Below, piece after piece: positions 17,555-25,466 of a stretch of 64,000 bases of DNA. The position numbers were made by a program, and so were the translations under genes. Below the pieces are notes generated by a model, which worked only from the letters and a program-made list of their open reading frames with translations, did no database searches and was not told where the DNA came from. The first letter of the stretch is position 1. The number at the start of each line of letters is the position of its first letter. The stretch is from an uncultured Mediterraneibacter sp. GTDB lineage: Bacteria > Bacillota > Clostridia > Lachnospirales > Lachnospiraceae. Location of the stretch: assembly GCA_934418295.1 (NCBI GenBank), contig CAKRWZ010000002.1:1-64000 (forward strand), read 5' to 3'.

Positions 17555-18373
17555 ATGGAGAATAAGAAGAACGCGCCGATAGGCGTCTTTGATTCGGGAG
17601 TGGGAGGACTGACGGTCGTCCGTGAGATCACCCGGCAGCTTCCGGAAGAGAATATCGTATATTTCGGAGATACGGCGCGTGTGCCTTACGGAAATAAATC
17701 CAAAGAAAATATCATCCGGTTTTCCAAACAGATCATCCGCTTTTTGAAAACCAAACAGGTAAAAGCCATTGTGATCGCCTGCAATACGGCGAGCGCATTG
17801 GCGCTGGATGCGGTCAGAGAAACGTTTGAGATCCCGATTCTGGGCGTGGTAGTGCCCGGAGCCAGGGCTGCCGTGGAGGCGACGCAAAACGGAAACGTGG
17901 GCGTGGTGGGAACGGATGCCACTGTCAGGAGCAAAGTCTACACGCGGGTGATTCAGGCAATGGATCCGACGGTTTCTGTGATTGAAAAGGCCTGTCCGCT
18001 GTTTGTCCCGCTGGTGGAAGAGGGGTTTAAGGAGCATCCCATCACGGAACAGGTGATCGATTATTATCTTGCGTCCATGAAAGCATCCCGGATCGATACG
18101 ATGATTCTGGGCTGTACCCATTATCCGTTGCTGCGTTCCCGGATCCGCAAGTATCTGGGAGAAAAGATCCAGATCGTGAATCCGGCCTATGAGACGGCAA
18201 TGGATCTCAAAGCGCTTCTGGAAGAACAGGATATGGTCAATGACGGCGACGGGGAGCATGGACAGTGTGCGTTTTATGTCAGTGACGCGGCGGAAAAGTT
18301 TCAGAGCTTTGCCAATTCCGTCATGCCTTTTTATATCGCATCGACCAGTGTGATCGAAATAGAAGAATATTAA
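17555..18373 (+). CDS. murI: Glutamate racemase
   Basis: Makes D-glutamate for the second position of the peptidoglycan stem peptide, without a cofactor. The 272 residues contain IGVFDSGVGGLTVVREI, the first catalytic cysteine in VIACNTASALAL and the second in MILGCTHYPLLRS. AAGGGG lies about 14 bases before the ATG. It follows pfkA with an 88-base gap and precedes the DUF1934 gene. Confidence 0.96.
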   Translation: MENKKNAPIGVFDSGVGGLTVVREITRQLPEENIVYFGDTARVPYGNKSKENIIRFSKQIIRFLKTKQVKAIVIACNTASALALDAVRETFEIPILGVVVPGARAAVEATQNGNVGVVGTDATVRSKVYTRVIQAMDPTVSVIEKACPLFVPLVEEGFKEHPITEQVIDYYLASMKASRIDTMILGCTHYPLLRSRIRKYLGEKIQIVNPAYETAMDLKALLEEQDMVNDGDGEHGQCAFYVSDAAEKFQSFANSVMPFYIASTSVIEIEEY

Positions 18374-18415
18374 TTTCTGAAAAAACGTATAGTTTTGACC
18401 AGAACGGAGGAAAAT

Positions 18416-18883
18416 ATGACCAAAGATGTACTGGTGAGTATTACCGGCGCGCACAATGCGCTGGATTTGCCCGAGGATGAGAATGAACCGATCGAAGTGA
18501 TCACGCCAGGCAGTTATTATTGCAAGAACGGAAAACATTATATTTTGTTTGACGAGATCATGGACGGTCCGGGAGATCTGGTGCATAGTCGTGTAAAGAT
18601 CACGGGAGATCACATGCTGGAGATTTCCAAAACGGGAGCTGCCAACACCCATATGGTGTTTGAGAGACATAAAAAGAATATGACGTATTACAGCACCATG
18701 TGCGGGCAGATGATGGTGGGGATCGATACGCAGACGATGGATATCGCAGTGGAGGAAGATGCGATCCGCATCCTGGTAAATTATCAGCTGGATATCAATC
18801 AGGAGCCGCTGGCAGACTGCCGGCTGCAGATGCAGGTCATGACGAAGGAGAAAGCATCCTTTTCGGTGATCGCGAAGAAATAA
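18416..18883 (+). CDS. DUF1934 (YwiB-like) beta-barrel protein
   Basis: The start is ATG 18416 after CGGAGG; an upstream in-frame TTG at 18395 is rejected. The 155 residues are almost all beta-strand-like, including VLVSITGAHNA, HYILFDEI, VKITGDHMLEISKTG and THMVFERHKKNMTYYSTMCG. This matches the DUF1934/YwiB family, small lipocalin-like barrels of unknown function that often sit near arginyl-tRNA synthetase or murI in Firmicutes. There is no signal peptide, so it is cytoplasmic. A bidirectional terminator follows. Confidence 0.85.
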   Translation: MTKDVLVSITGAHNALDLPEDENEPIEVITPGSYYCKNGKHYILFDEIMDGPGDLVHSRVKITGDHMLEISKTGAANTHMVFERHKKNMTYYSTMCGQMMVGIDTQTMDIAVEEDAIRILVNYQLDINQEPLADCRLQMQVMTKEKASFSVIAKK

Positions 18884-18932
18884 AAAGCTAGAAAAAGATA
18901 CAAAAGATAGTAAATACCTGAACACATGAAAA

Positions 18933-18959
18933 GTGGGCCGTTTTATAAAAACGACCCAC
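18933..18959. terminator. Bidirectional intrinsic terminator
   Basis: GTGGGCCGTTTT (18933-18944) pairs with AAAACGACCCAC (18948-18959), one mismatch, with a T5 run on the plus side. It separates two convergent genes. Confidence 0.8.
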
Positions 18960-18964
18960 GATTT

Positions 18965-19396
18965 TTAGCTTTTTTTCCGGAAAAGACCTTTTTTCTTCTT
19001 TTCAGGCTGTTCCAGCGCACCGCGGACACCCTTTACGTTTGTAATGTAGATACCGCTGATCGTAGCTTTGATCTCTTTTTTTACCGGGATCAAAGGATAG
19101 ATCTGGGGATCACACATCAGAGGAAGAACTTTCGGTCCGATTTTTCCCTTTACGACAAAGACCTTGGAACGGCGCATACGCTTGGGAACGCTTTCCATGA
19201 CAGCGGCGGGGAAGCCGGCTTCACGGATCGGCATTTTCTTTTTATCGATAACGAGCATGGAGACAGTCTGTGCGACAGCAGCCATTTGCTCTTGTTGTTC
19301 TGCCTGCTTTTTTTCCATTTTCTTTCCGAGAAAATAGAGAACAATTACACCGATCAGCAGAATGCCGACGATGATGAGAAATATTATCCAAAACAC
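18965..19396 (-). CDS. Unknown single-pass membrane protein
   Basis: The start is GTG (19396-19394), with GTAGGAGG at good distance and a clear promoter upstream. The 143 residues begin with a hydrophobic helix (about 2-25: FWIIFLIIVGILLIGVIVLY) and then GKKMEKKQAEQQ. That charge pattern puts the rest in the cytoplasm. The soluble part has a beta-rich stretch (SKVFVVKGKIGPKVLPLMCD, ATISGIYITNVKGV) and a very basic tail (EKKKKGLFRKKS). I do not recognise a characterised family. Confidence 0.75.
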   Translation of the reverse strand: MFWIIFLIIVGILLIGVIVLYFLGKKMEKKQAEQQEQMAAVAQTVSMLVIDKKKMPIREAGFPAAVMESVPKRMRRSKVFVVKGKIGPKVLPLMCDPQIYPLIPVKKEIKATISGIYITNVKGVRGALEQPEKKKKGLFRKKS

Positions 19397-19442
19397 GTGA
19401 AAACCCTCCTACATCTTTCCATTCCTCTATTACACGTTCTTT

Positions 19443-19471
19443 ATTGTAACATTCTTTTTCTGGAAGTGCAA
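19443..19471 (-). promoter_or_regulatory. Sigma-A promoter for the membrane protein gene
   Basis: Minus strand TTGCAC (19471-19466), 17-base spacer, TACAAT (19448-19443), about 45 bases from the GTG start. Confidence 0.7.
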
Positions 19472-19506
19472 GCGGAGAAACCTGTTTTGTGAAAGGAGCA
19501 ACGGAT

Positions 19507-20982
19507 ATGCTGACAGCGGTGGGAAACGGCTTGTGGAGCGGCTTTCGCTTTCTTATGGCACACTTGTTTTTTGTGAATATCATACTGTCTCTGGTGATCG
19601 TCTTTTTTCAGCGGCGGTCGCCGAAAACGGTGTGGGCATGGCTTTTGCTTCTGTATTTTCTTCCGTTGCTTGGTTTTGTCCTGTATCTGGTCGTGGGACA
19701 GGATTTTCACAAGAGCCGCTTATTTAAAGGGAAAGAGGTGGAAGAAGCGGTGCGTTATGCCGCGGATCGACAGGAGGAGCGGATCTGCCGGCAGCAGCTC
19801 TGTGCCGTGCGTCCGGAACTTCACCGATTCCGAAGGCAGATCTTGTACAATCTGGAAGCGGGAGCGTCGGTGCTGACGGATAATAACGCGGTGGAGATCT
19901 ACACCGATGGCTCAGCCTTTTATGAGGCGCTGCGGAGGAAAATGGAAAGAGCAGAGCGGTACATTCACCTGCAGTCTTATATTATCCGGCGGGATGAAGT
20001 GTGGGAGCAGATCGAAAAGGTGTTGGAAAAGAAAGCTGCAGAAGGCGTAGAGGTAAGAGTCTTATTCGACAGTATGGGATGTCGGACCATGCGCAGAACA
20101 GACTGGAAACGGCTGGAAGACAAAGGGATCCGGACGGCAGAATTTTTCCCGGCTCTTTTTGGGCGGCTGCAGCTGCGGCCCAATTATCGCAACCATCGGA
20201 AGATCACGGTGATCGACGGGAGCGTAGGCTTCGTGGGTGGCTTTAATATCGGACGGGAATACACTGGGGCGGATCCGGCATTCGGTTACTGGAGAGATAC
20301 CCATCTGTGTATTGAGGGCGCGGCTGTGACGACACTGGCGGTGCGTTTTGTGATGGATTGGAACTATGCGGCAGGGGAGAATCTCTTCCTGGAAGACCGT
20401 TTGTTTGAGATCGGAACTTGTAGAAAAGAGGGAAAAGATTCTGTACAGATCATATCCAGCGGCCCGGATTCTGCCATCCGCACCATCCATGATAATTATG
20501 TGAGCCTGATCTATAACGCCCGCAGCCACGTTTATCTGCAGACCCCTTATCTGGTGCCGGATGATTCGGTCCTGGATGCCTTGAAAACGGCTGCCCGCTC
20601 CGGGATCGATGTGCGGATCATAGTGCCCTGTAAGCCGGATCATCCATTCGTGTACTGGGCGACGTATTCTTATTTGGGCGAACTGGTGGCAGCCGGGGCA
20701 AAGTGTTACTTTTATCAAAATGGTTTTCTCCATGCGAAAATGTTGACGGCAGATGGCTTGGCAGGGAGCGTTGGAACTGCCAATATGGATATCCGGAGCT
20801 TTGAACTGAATTTTGAGGTCAATGCGGTGATCTACAGTGCAGAAACCGTCGGCTGTCTGGAAAAGGTGTTTGAAAAGGATTTGGAAAACTGTACAGAACT
20901 TACGGAAGAGCACTATGCAGGCCGCGGATACGGAATCCGAATTAAAGAACAAGTGTCTCGTCTTTTGTCGCCGCTTTTGTAA
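19507..20982 (+). CDS. cls: Cardiolipin synthase (phospholipase D family)
   Basis: Condenses two phosphatidylglycerols to cardiolipin at the membrane. The start is ATG 19507, eight bases after AAAGGAG; an in-frame GTG at 19489 overlaps that ribosome site. The 491 residues have two N-terminal membrane helices (about 18-37 and 42-62). The two HKD motifs follow, NHRKITVIDGSVGFVGG and HAKMLTADGLAGSVGTAN. Length and order match Gram-positive Cls. The flanking genes are not functionally linked. Confidence 0.94.
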   Translation: MLTAVGNGLWSGFRFLMAHLFFVNIILSLVIVFFQRRSPKTVWAWLLLLYFLPLLGFVLYLVVGQDFHKSRLFKGKEVEEAVRYAADRQEERICRQQLCAVRPELHRFRRQILYNLEAGASVLTDNNAVEIYTDGSAFYEALRRKMERAERYIHLQSYIIRRDEVWEQIEKVLEKKAAEGVEVRVLFDSMGCRTMRRTDWKRLEDKGIRTAEFFPALFGRLQLRPNYRNHRKITVIDGSVGFVGGFNIGREYTGADPAFGYWRDTHLCIEGAAVTTLAVRFVMDWNYAAGENLFLEDRLFEIGTCRKEGKDSVQIISSGPDSAIRTIHDNYVSLIYNARSHVYLQTPYLVPDDSVLDALKTAARSGIDVRIIVPCKPDHPFVYWATYSYLGELVAAGAKCYFYQNGFLHAKMLTADGLAGSVGTANMDIRSFELNFEVNAVIYSAETVGCLEKVFEKDLENCTELTEEHYAGRGYGIRIKEQVSRLLSPLL

Positions 20983-21030
20983 AATAAGTATGAACTCTCA
21001 AACAGTTTTCTTTTCTTTTGATACAAAGTA

Positions 21031-21040
21031 TGGTATAAAT
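21031..21040 (+). promoter_or_regulatory. Extended -10 promoter for the foldase gene
   Basis: TGGTATAAAT carries the TG extension one base before TATAAA. No good -35 lies at 16-18 bases. It is about 80 bases before the start. Confidence 0.4.
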
Positions 21041-21121
21041 GAACTATGCGCTTATCGGTAAAACTGAAGAATTCTTTTTTCCCGAAGAAGCGTGGTGACT
21101 TAGAAAATAATGAGGTGGATT

Positions 21122-22255
21122 ATGAAAAAAAGAATTTTAGCAGTTATTTTAAGTGTATGCGTGGCGGCAAGCATGACCGGTTGCTCCACAGAATTGTCGA
21201 ATGAATATATTACGATCAAGCAGTATAAAGGCTTGGAGGTTGCGCAGGTCGAAAAGACAGAAGTGACAGATGAAATGGTAGAATCTGAGATTTCCAGCCG
21301 TCTGGAGCAGGCATCGGTTACGGAGGATATCACAGACCGGGCAGTAGAAAACGGAGATACGGTCAATATTGATTTTTCCGGAAGCGTCGACGGCGTGGCT
21401 TTTGACGGAGGTACGGCACAGGGCAGCTCTCTGGAGATCGGATCAGGGACTTTTATCGGTGCAGAGGGAAATTACAAAGGATTTGAAGAACAGCTGATCG
21501 GGCATAAGATCGGAGAAGAATTTACGATTCAGGTACAGTTCCCGGCAGAGTATAAGATGAATACGGCGCTTTCCGGAAAGGTTGCAGATTTTGCCATCAA
21601 GATCAATTCTATCCAGAAGATCACCACTCCGGAGCTGACGGATAAATGGGTAAAGAAAAACAGTGAAAGCTCTAAGACTGTAGATGAATACAAAAAAGAA
21701 GTGCGCGGGGAGCTGGAGAAGAATTACGAAGATGATCAGATGAGCTCTCTGAAAAGCGAAGCGCTGCAGGCGCTGTATGACCAGACGGATGTAAAGAAAT
21801 ATCCGGAAGATCAGCTGGAGGAAACAAAGACAAAGATCGCAGCTTACTATAAAAACGCCGCATCTTCTTACAATATGGAATTTGCGGATTTCCTGAGCTC
21901 TTATATGGGGATGACGGAGGATGAATTCAATGACCAGGTGGATACGGCAGCAAAAAATTCTGTGAAACAGAAGCTTGCGGTTGAGCTGCTGGCAAAGAAG
22001 AAAAATCTGGAACCGACAGATGAAGAATATCAGAAGAAATACAAGGAATATGCAAAGCAGTACAATTTTGACAGTGTGGATGCAATGATTGAGCAGGCCG
22101 GCGAAGATGTTTTAAAGGAAATGGTTTTGCAGGAAGTGGTATCAGAATATCTGGCAAAGAACTGTGTACAGGTAGAGCAGACGACAGATGATACGACAAC
22201 AGAAAGCGGAAATAAAAAAACAGACGGATCATTCTCAAGGAATGAAAGCAGATAG
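21122..22255 (+). CDS. Secreted trigger-factor-like FKBP-type peptidyl-prolyl isomerase lipoprotein
   Basis: The start is ATG 21122 after GAGGTGG. The 377 residues start with a lipoprotein signal peptide ending in MTGC. After about 45 residues comes an FKBP-type domain (NGDTVNIDFSGSVDGVAFDGG, then GFEEQLIGHKIGEEFTI), then a long helical region like the trigger factor C-terminal chaperone arms (EEYQKKYKEYAKQYNFDSVDAMI). The ribosome-binding N-terminal domain of trigger factor is missing. It is therefore predicted to fold proteins outside the cell membrane. The tail is polar (TTDDTTTESGNKKTD). A perfect terminator follows. Confidence 0.85.
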   Translation: MKKRILAVILSVCVAASMTGCSTELSNEYITIKQYKGLEVAQVEKTEVTDEMVESEISSRLEQASVTEDITDRAVENGDTVNIDFSGSVDGVAFDGGTAQGSSLEIGSGTFIGAEGNYKGFEEQLIGHKIGEEFTIQVQFPAEYKMNTALSGKVADFAIKINSIQKITTPELTDKWVKKNSESSKTVDEYKKEVRGELEKNYEDDQMSSLKSEALQALYDQTDVKKYPEDQLEETKTKIAAYYKNAASSYNMEFADFLSSYMGMTEDEFNDQVDTAAKNSVKQKLAVELLAKKKNLEPTDEEYQKKYKEYAKQYNFDSVDAMIEQAGEDVLKEMVLQEVVSEYLAKNCVQVEQTTDDTTTESGNKKTDGSFSRNESR

Positions 22256-22256
22256 A

Positions 22257-22283
22257 AACAGCGCAGCTTTTAGCTGCGCTGTT
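22257..22283 (+). terminator. Intrinsic terminator after the foldase gene
   Basis: AACAGCGCAGC (22257-22267) pairs perfectly with GCTGCGCTGTT (22273-22283), five-base loop. Repeat copy 2 starts five bases later and supplies the missing T run. Confidence 0.75.
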
Positions 22284-22287
22284 GTTG

Positions 22288-22330
22288 TTGCCAAGCATAC
22301 GACAAAAAGGTCCAGTGGACCTTTTTTAGT
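22288..22330 (+). repeat. Dispersed 43-bp repeat, copy 2 (perfect hairpin)
   Basis: Same TTGCCAAGCATACGAC box as copy 1, then AAAAAGGTCC-AGT-GGACCTTTTT, a perfect ten-base stem, and AGT. Compared with copy 1 the stem has G-C instead of the A-C mismatch. Confidence 0.85.
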
Positions 22331-22356
22331 ACATATGAAAAAGGTTTTTCACAGCC

Positions 22357-23184
22357 TCAATAGTAATTGTAATTGTGTGTGGTTAATTGGAAAGTGTAAG
22401 ACTCTCCGGGTGTAACATCGTAAATCTGGGCTGAGTCATCCCGAAATTTATCACCGGGGCTCAGAGCGGACAGATAGATGGTTCCGGAACTTACCAGGTA
22501 ACCGGAGCTGTCATACAATTTGTAGTCGATGGTGTCGTAATCGGCGAGGCTGCTTCCGCTGATCTTTTCTCCAAATATGGTGACAGACAAAAACGGAGAA
22601 GAAGCCGGATCAAATTTGTACTCTGCTCCCTGGATCTGAAGGACGGAAGCAGTGTTGCCAAAGTAGTCTTGTGTAGTTAGATTGAGGGGAAAAGGATCAA
22701 AGGCCACTTGGATGTCTTGGACAGGCAGACAAAGCAGGGCCTGGCAGTTGACTTCATCAAACAAAACGGTATTGCCCTGATAAACGGTCAGATAGACTTT
22801 GCCGCTGTCCGATTTTCCAGCGGTAATTTCCTCAGCAGGGATCCGTACATTTGCAAGATACTTTTCTCCGGCGGCCTGACTCGTATAATATCCAAAATCA
22901 TTCTCAGATACAGAACGGGTTCCGGAGAAAACCTCTTCATTTTCTTCATTTACGATGCGGATATCGATTGTGACATTGGCGGATACAGCCGCCCTGTTCT
23001 GATCCAGTAAGCCGAAGAAAAGGCTGTAATCATCGGTTCCCTCGTTGTATTGGAAAGACCAGCTGGTCAATGCTTGGATGTCCGGGTCACTTGTAAAAGG
23101 TTCATCAGTAAAGGGAGCGGACGAAGAACAGCCGCTCAGCAAAAAGATAAAACAAAGGCTTGCGATCAGAAAAAATCGTTTCAT
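22357..23184 (-). CDS. Unknown lipoprotein
   Basis: The 275 residues start with a signal peptide and the lipobox LLSGC (Cys19), so it is a predicted surface lipoprotein. The rest is largely beta-strand, with segments such as WSFQYNEGTDDYSLFFGLLD, VTIDIRIVNEENEEVFSG, KVYLTVYQGNTVLFDEV and YDTIDYKLYDSSGYLVSSG. This suggests two or more immunoglobulin-like or similar beta domains. I do not recognise the family. It overlaps the upstream gene by four bases (ATGA), so the two are translationally coupled. It lies between a good and a decayed copy of the 43-bp repeat. Confidence 0.8.
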   Translation of the reverse strand: MKRFFLIASLCFIFLLSGCSSSAPFTDEPFTSDPDIQALTSWSFQYNEGTDDYSLFFGLLDQNRAAVSANVTIDIRIVNEENEEVFSGTRSVSENDFGYYTSQAAGEKYLANVRIPAEEITAGKSDSGKVYLTVYQGNTVLFDEVNCQALLCLPVQDIQVAFDPFPLNLTTQDYFGNTASVLQIQGAEYKFDPASSPFLSVTIFGEKISGSSLADYDTIDYKLYDSSGYLVSSGTIYLSALSPGDKFRDDSAQIYDVTPGESYTFQLTTHNYNYY

Positions 23185-24344
23185 TTTGCTTCCTCCTCTG
23201 CAGAATGTTCTTCTTTTACCATGCGGAAAATCTGCTGGCGAAGGGCACGTTTTCGTTTTTGATCCATCATACAGTAAGCACCGTTACAATATTTTCCCAG
23301 AAAACAAAGATCGCAGATCATCTGCTCGATTTCTTTCTGAAGAATGTCGTTGTCGCTGGGAAGCTGATATTCTTCGATTTTTTGGATATCCATTGGGTGA
23401 TGCAGACCATAACCGATGGATTTTCCGTTTCCGGTTTTTATGTAACGATAGACTTCTGCACCGAAAGAGACGTTGTCCCCGACAGAAAAGCTTTCAAAGC
23501 CGGACTTGTCCATCCAGACATGGTCTTCTTTGGCATCAAACATGGAGCCGTCCTGATACATTCCGCTGATAAAAATGCGCTTAAAGCAAACGTGCTTCGC
23601 ATTTATCTTTTCGATCTGCCCTTTGAACCCCAGTAAGCAACTGAAAAAGCCCCGGGCGAAACCGGAACGATAGGAATGGGAGCTTTGCTTCAGAGAAGCA
23701 AATTGCACATCCAGGTATTCATCATAGGACAGATGTTTCGCTCCGATTACGTCTTTTTGAGAATCCGGATAAAAGAAGATGAGACCGTTTTTCCTGCGGA
23801 CAAACTCGTTTTCTCCGTAATACAAAGCCAGACAGGCTTCTTCCTCCGGATATTTGGCGATTAAGGCAGCGGCTTTTTTGAGCCGGTCATCTTTTTGTTG
23901 TTTTTCTTCCTGCTCTTCCCGCACTCGTTCCGCGCGGATCCGCTTTTTGATCAGGTCGATCTCTCGCGTGGTCAATAAAGGCGTCAGAGCGTCCAGATCA
24001 TCATAGCTGCCGTTTTCAAGGCGATCCTTAAAACGACAGAGAACTTTTTTGAGTTCTTGAGAAGACAAGTACTGTGCCTGCTTGATGGAACAGCTGTAGT
24101 AACAGCCGGTGTGTATATTACCGTGTCCGGAACCATACATAACAGCAGTGTTCCAAGGGCAGAGATAATGCTCCTTTTGGACGAGTCTGCCGTGCTTCAG
24201 ACCATCCTCAAATTCCGGAAAAATGGCCGGATTTCCGCATCCTTCTCCGTCATCGATCCAAAAACCGGAAGCACCTTTATCTGCGTGACAAATCATTATG
24301 TCCAGAGCATCAATCATCGTCTGTTGTGCTTGTTTGTTTTTCAT
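23181..24344 (-). CDS. Unknown cysteine-rich cytoplasmic protein
   Basis: The 387 residues have no signal peptide or membrane segment. Notable parts are GFWIDDGEGCGNPAIFPEFE near the start, a charged helical middle (RAERVREEQEEKQQKDDRL), FFYPDSQKDVIGAKHLSYDE, and a C-terminal cluster ICDLCFLGKYCNGAYCMMD. That cluster has Cys spacing C-x2-C-x5-C-x4-C, suggesting a bound metal or disulfides. GGAGG lies well placed before the ATG, and a strong promoter lies about 90 bases upstream. I do not recognise the family. The coupled lipoprotein gene suggests the two work together. Confidence 0.8.
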   Translation of the reverse strand: MKNKQAQQTMIDALDIMICHADKGASGFWIDDGEGCGNPAIFPEFEDGLKHGRLVQKEHYLCPWNTAVMYGSGHGNIHTGCYYSCSIKQAQYLSSQELKKVLCRFKDRLENGSYDDLDALTPLLTTREIDLIKKRIRAERVREEQEEKQQKDDRLKKAAALIAKYPEEEACLALYYGENEFVRRKNGLIFFYPDSQKDVIGAKHLSYDEYLDVQFASLKQSSHSYRSGFARGFFSCLLGFKGQIEKINAKHVCFKRIFISGMYQDGSMFDAKEDHVWMDKSGFESFSVGDNVSFGAEVYRYIKTGNGKSIGYGLHHPMDIQKIEEYQLPSDNDILQKEIEQMICDLCFLGKYCNGAYCMMDQKRKRALRQQIFRMVKEEHSAEEEAK

Positions 24345-24428
24345 TTTTTGTAACCTCCGTTAATAAGTGCTGCCGTTTGGCAACCTGACATGTTAACGTT
24401 GGTTTTATAAGAATGCTGTATTTGCCTG

Positions 24429-24457
24429 AGTATAGCACAGAAATCGAAAATTGTCTA
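24429..24457 (-). promoter_or_regulatory. Sigma-A promoter for the two-gene unknown operon
   Basis: Minus strand TAGACA (24457-24452), 17-base spacer, TATACT (24434-24429). Ten of twelve consensus bases match. Confidence 0.7.
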
Positions 24458-24462
24458 TTCTG

Positions 24463-24503
24463 CGGAGAAGGGTTCAAGATACTTTTTGTCGTATATGCGG
24501 AAA
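24463..24503 (-). repeat. Possible decayed copy of the 43-bp repeat, inverted
   Basis: On the minus strand TTTCCGCATATACGACAAAA can be aligned to the TTGCC...GCATACGAC-A5-G box of the other copies with a two-base insertion. ACGACAAAAAG is identical. The hairpin half is eroded. It lies downstream of the amidase gene in the same orientation as that gene. Confidence 0.4.
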
Positions 24504-24595
24504 CGGAAGGATGGGCGGTGATGAAGTGTTTTATGATCGGGGATACGCTCGCAGCAAAGCGCATCCCTGGCGATCGAGAGAATCTTTCAGGAGGG

Positions 24596-25396
24596 TTAGA
24601 GGATAATAACGGTGGGATATCCGGCGCGTTTGAGCTGGCGTTCCATGCGGACTGCATCCTCCAAAGTAGTAAAGGGGCCGGCCTGCACGCGGAAAAAGCC
24701 GCCGGAATGGGAAATGTCGGCCGGGAAATCCTGATTTCTTACCTCTTCCAAAAGGCGGATGGCGTAAGGCTCCATCCGAAAAGAACCAATCTGTACAAAA
24801 TACAGGGGCTCTGTTTCCGGGAAGGGGGCTGCTCCTTCGGAGCCGGAGACGGATATCCGACCGGAGCTTTCCAAAACGTCCAGGATACCGTCGGCAATGG
24901 CTTGGGCGATATCCTGGAAATTGTCGTCGAAAAGACCGTTGTCTGTATCGGAGTTGATAAAGCCGGCTTCTAAGAGAACAGCCGGCATTTTCGTCCGCCG
25001 CAGCACGACCAGATTGGGGCGCTCTTTGACACCCAGATTTACAAAACCGATGGCTTCCAGCTGCTCGTCGATGCTTTCTGCGATTTCATATTTGATCCCG
25101 GAGGCGTCGTATACCAGGGATTCCACACCGGAGACGGTGTTATCGGTGGGGTAAGAGTTGCGATGGATGGAAATAAAAAGATCGGCACCGGAAGCGTTGG
25201 CCTCCATAGCCTTTTGATACGGAGATTCATACTCATCTTCGGTGCGGGTGTATTCCACGTCAAGACCTCGGTTCTGTAAAATATCACCGACCGCCAGCGT
25301 GAGAGCAAGATTGTCATCTTTTTCCTGGCGGCCCTCAAAAACAGCACCCGGATCGCGGCCGCCGTGACCTGCATCTAGCATGATTGAATAAGGCAT
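24596..25396 (-). CDS. N-acetylmuramoyl-L-alanine amidase with SPOR domain (CwlC-like)
   Basis: A zinc amidase (Amidase_3) that cleaves between MurNAc and the stem peptide. The 266 residues begin directly with the catalytic domain: MLDAGHGGRDPG (His11), Glu25 in RQEKDDN, His78 in FISIHRN, and the catalytic Glu143 in VLLEAGFINS. A SPOR domain (about 194-266: YFVQIGSFRMEPYAIRLLEEV) binds denuded glycan. No signal peptide is present, as in CwlC of Bacillus, which the mother cell makes to lyse its own wall. A similar role is inferred here. GGGAGG precedes the ATG. Confidence 0.9.
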   Translation of the reverse strand: MPYSIMLDAGHGGRDPGAVFEGRQEKDDNLALTLAVGDILQNRGLDVEYTRTEDEYESPYQKAMEANASGADLFISIHRNSYPTDNTVSGVESLVYDASGIKYEIAESIDEQLEAIGFVNLGVKERPNLVVLRRTKMPAVLLEAGFINSDTDNGLFDDNFQDIAQAIADGILDVLESSGRISVSGSEGAAPFPETEPLYFVQIGSFRMEPYAIRLLEEVRNQDFPADISHSGGFFRVQAGPFTTLEDAVRMERQLKRAGYPTVIIL

Positions 25397-25466
25397 AAAC
25401 TGCCTCCCTGTATTTTTTCTTATTCAGAATATGCAGGAGAAAAGAAATGTGTGATATCTATTTGAA

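Noticed and set aside
17414..18925. Minus-strand frame of about 500 codons opposite murI and the DUF1934 gene
   Set aside because: It spans two real genes and an intergenic gap, and its translation is low-complexity His/Arg-rich.
25397..25466. Sigma-E promoter for the amidase gene
   Set aside because: A GCATATT -35-like sequence exists, but the matching -10 would overlap the ribosome site.
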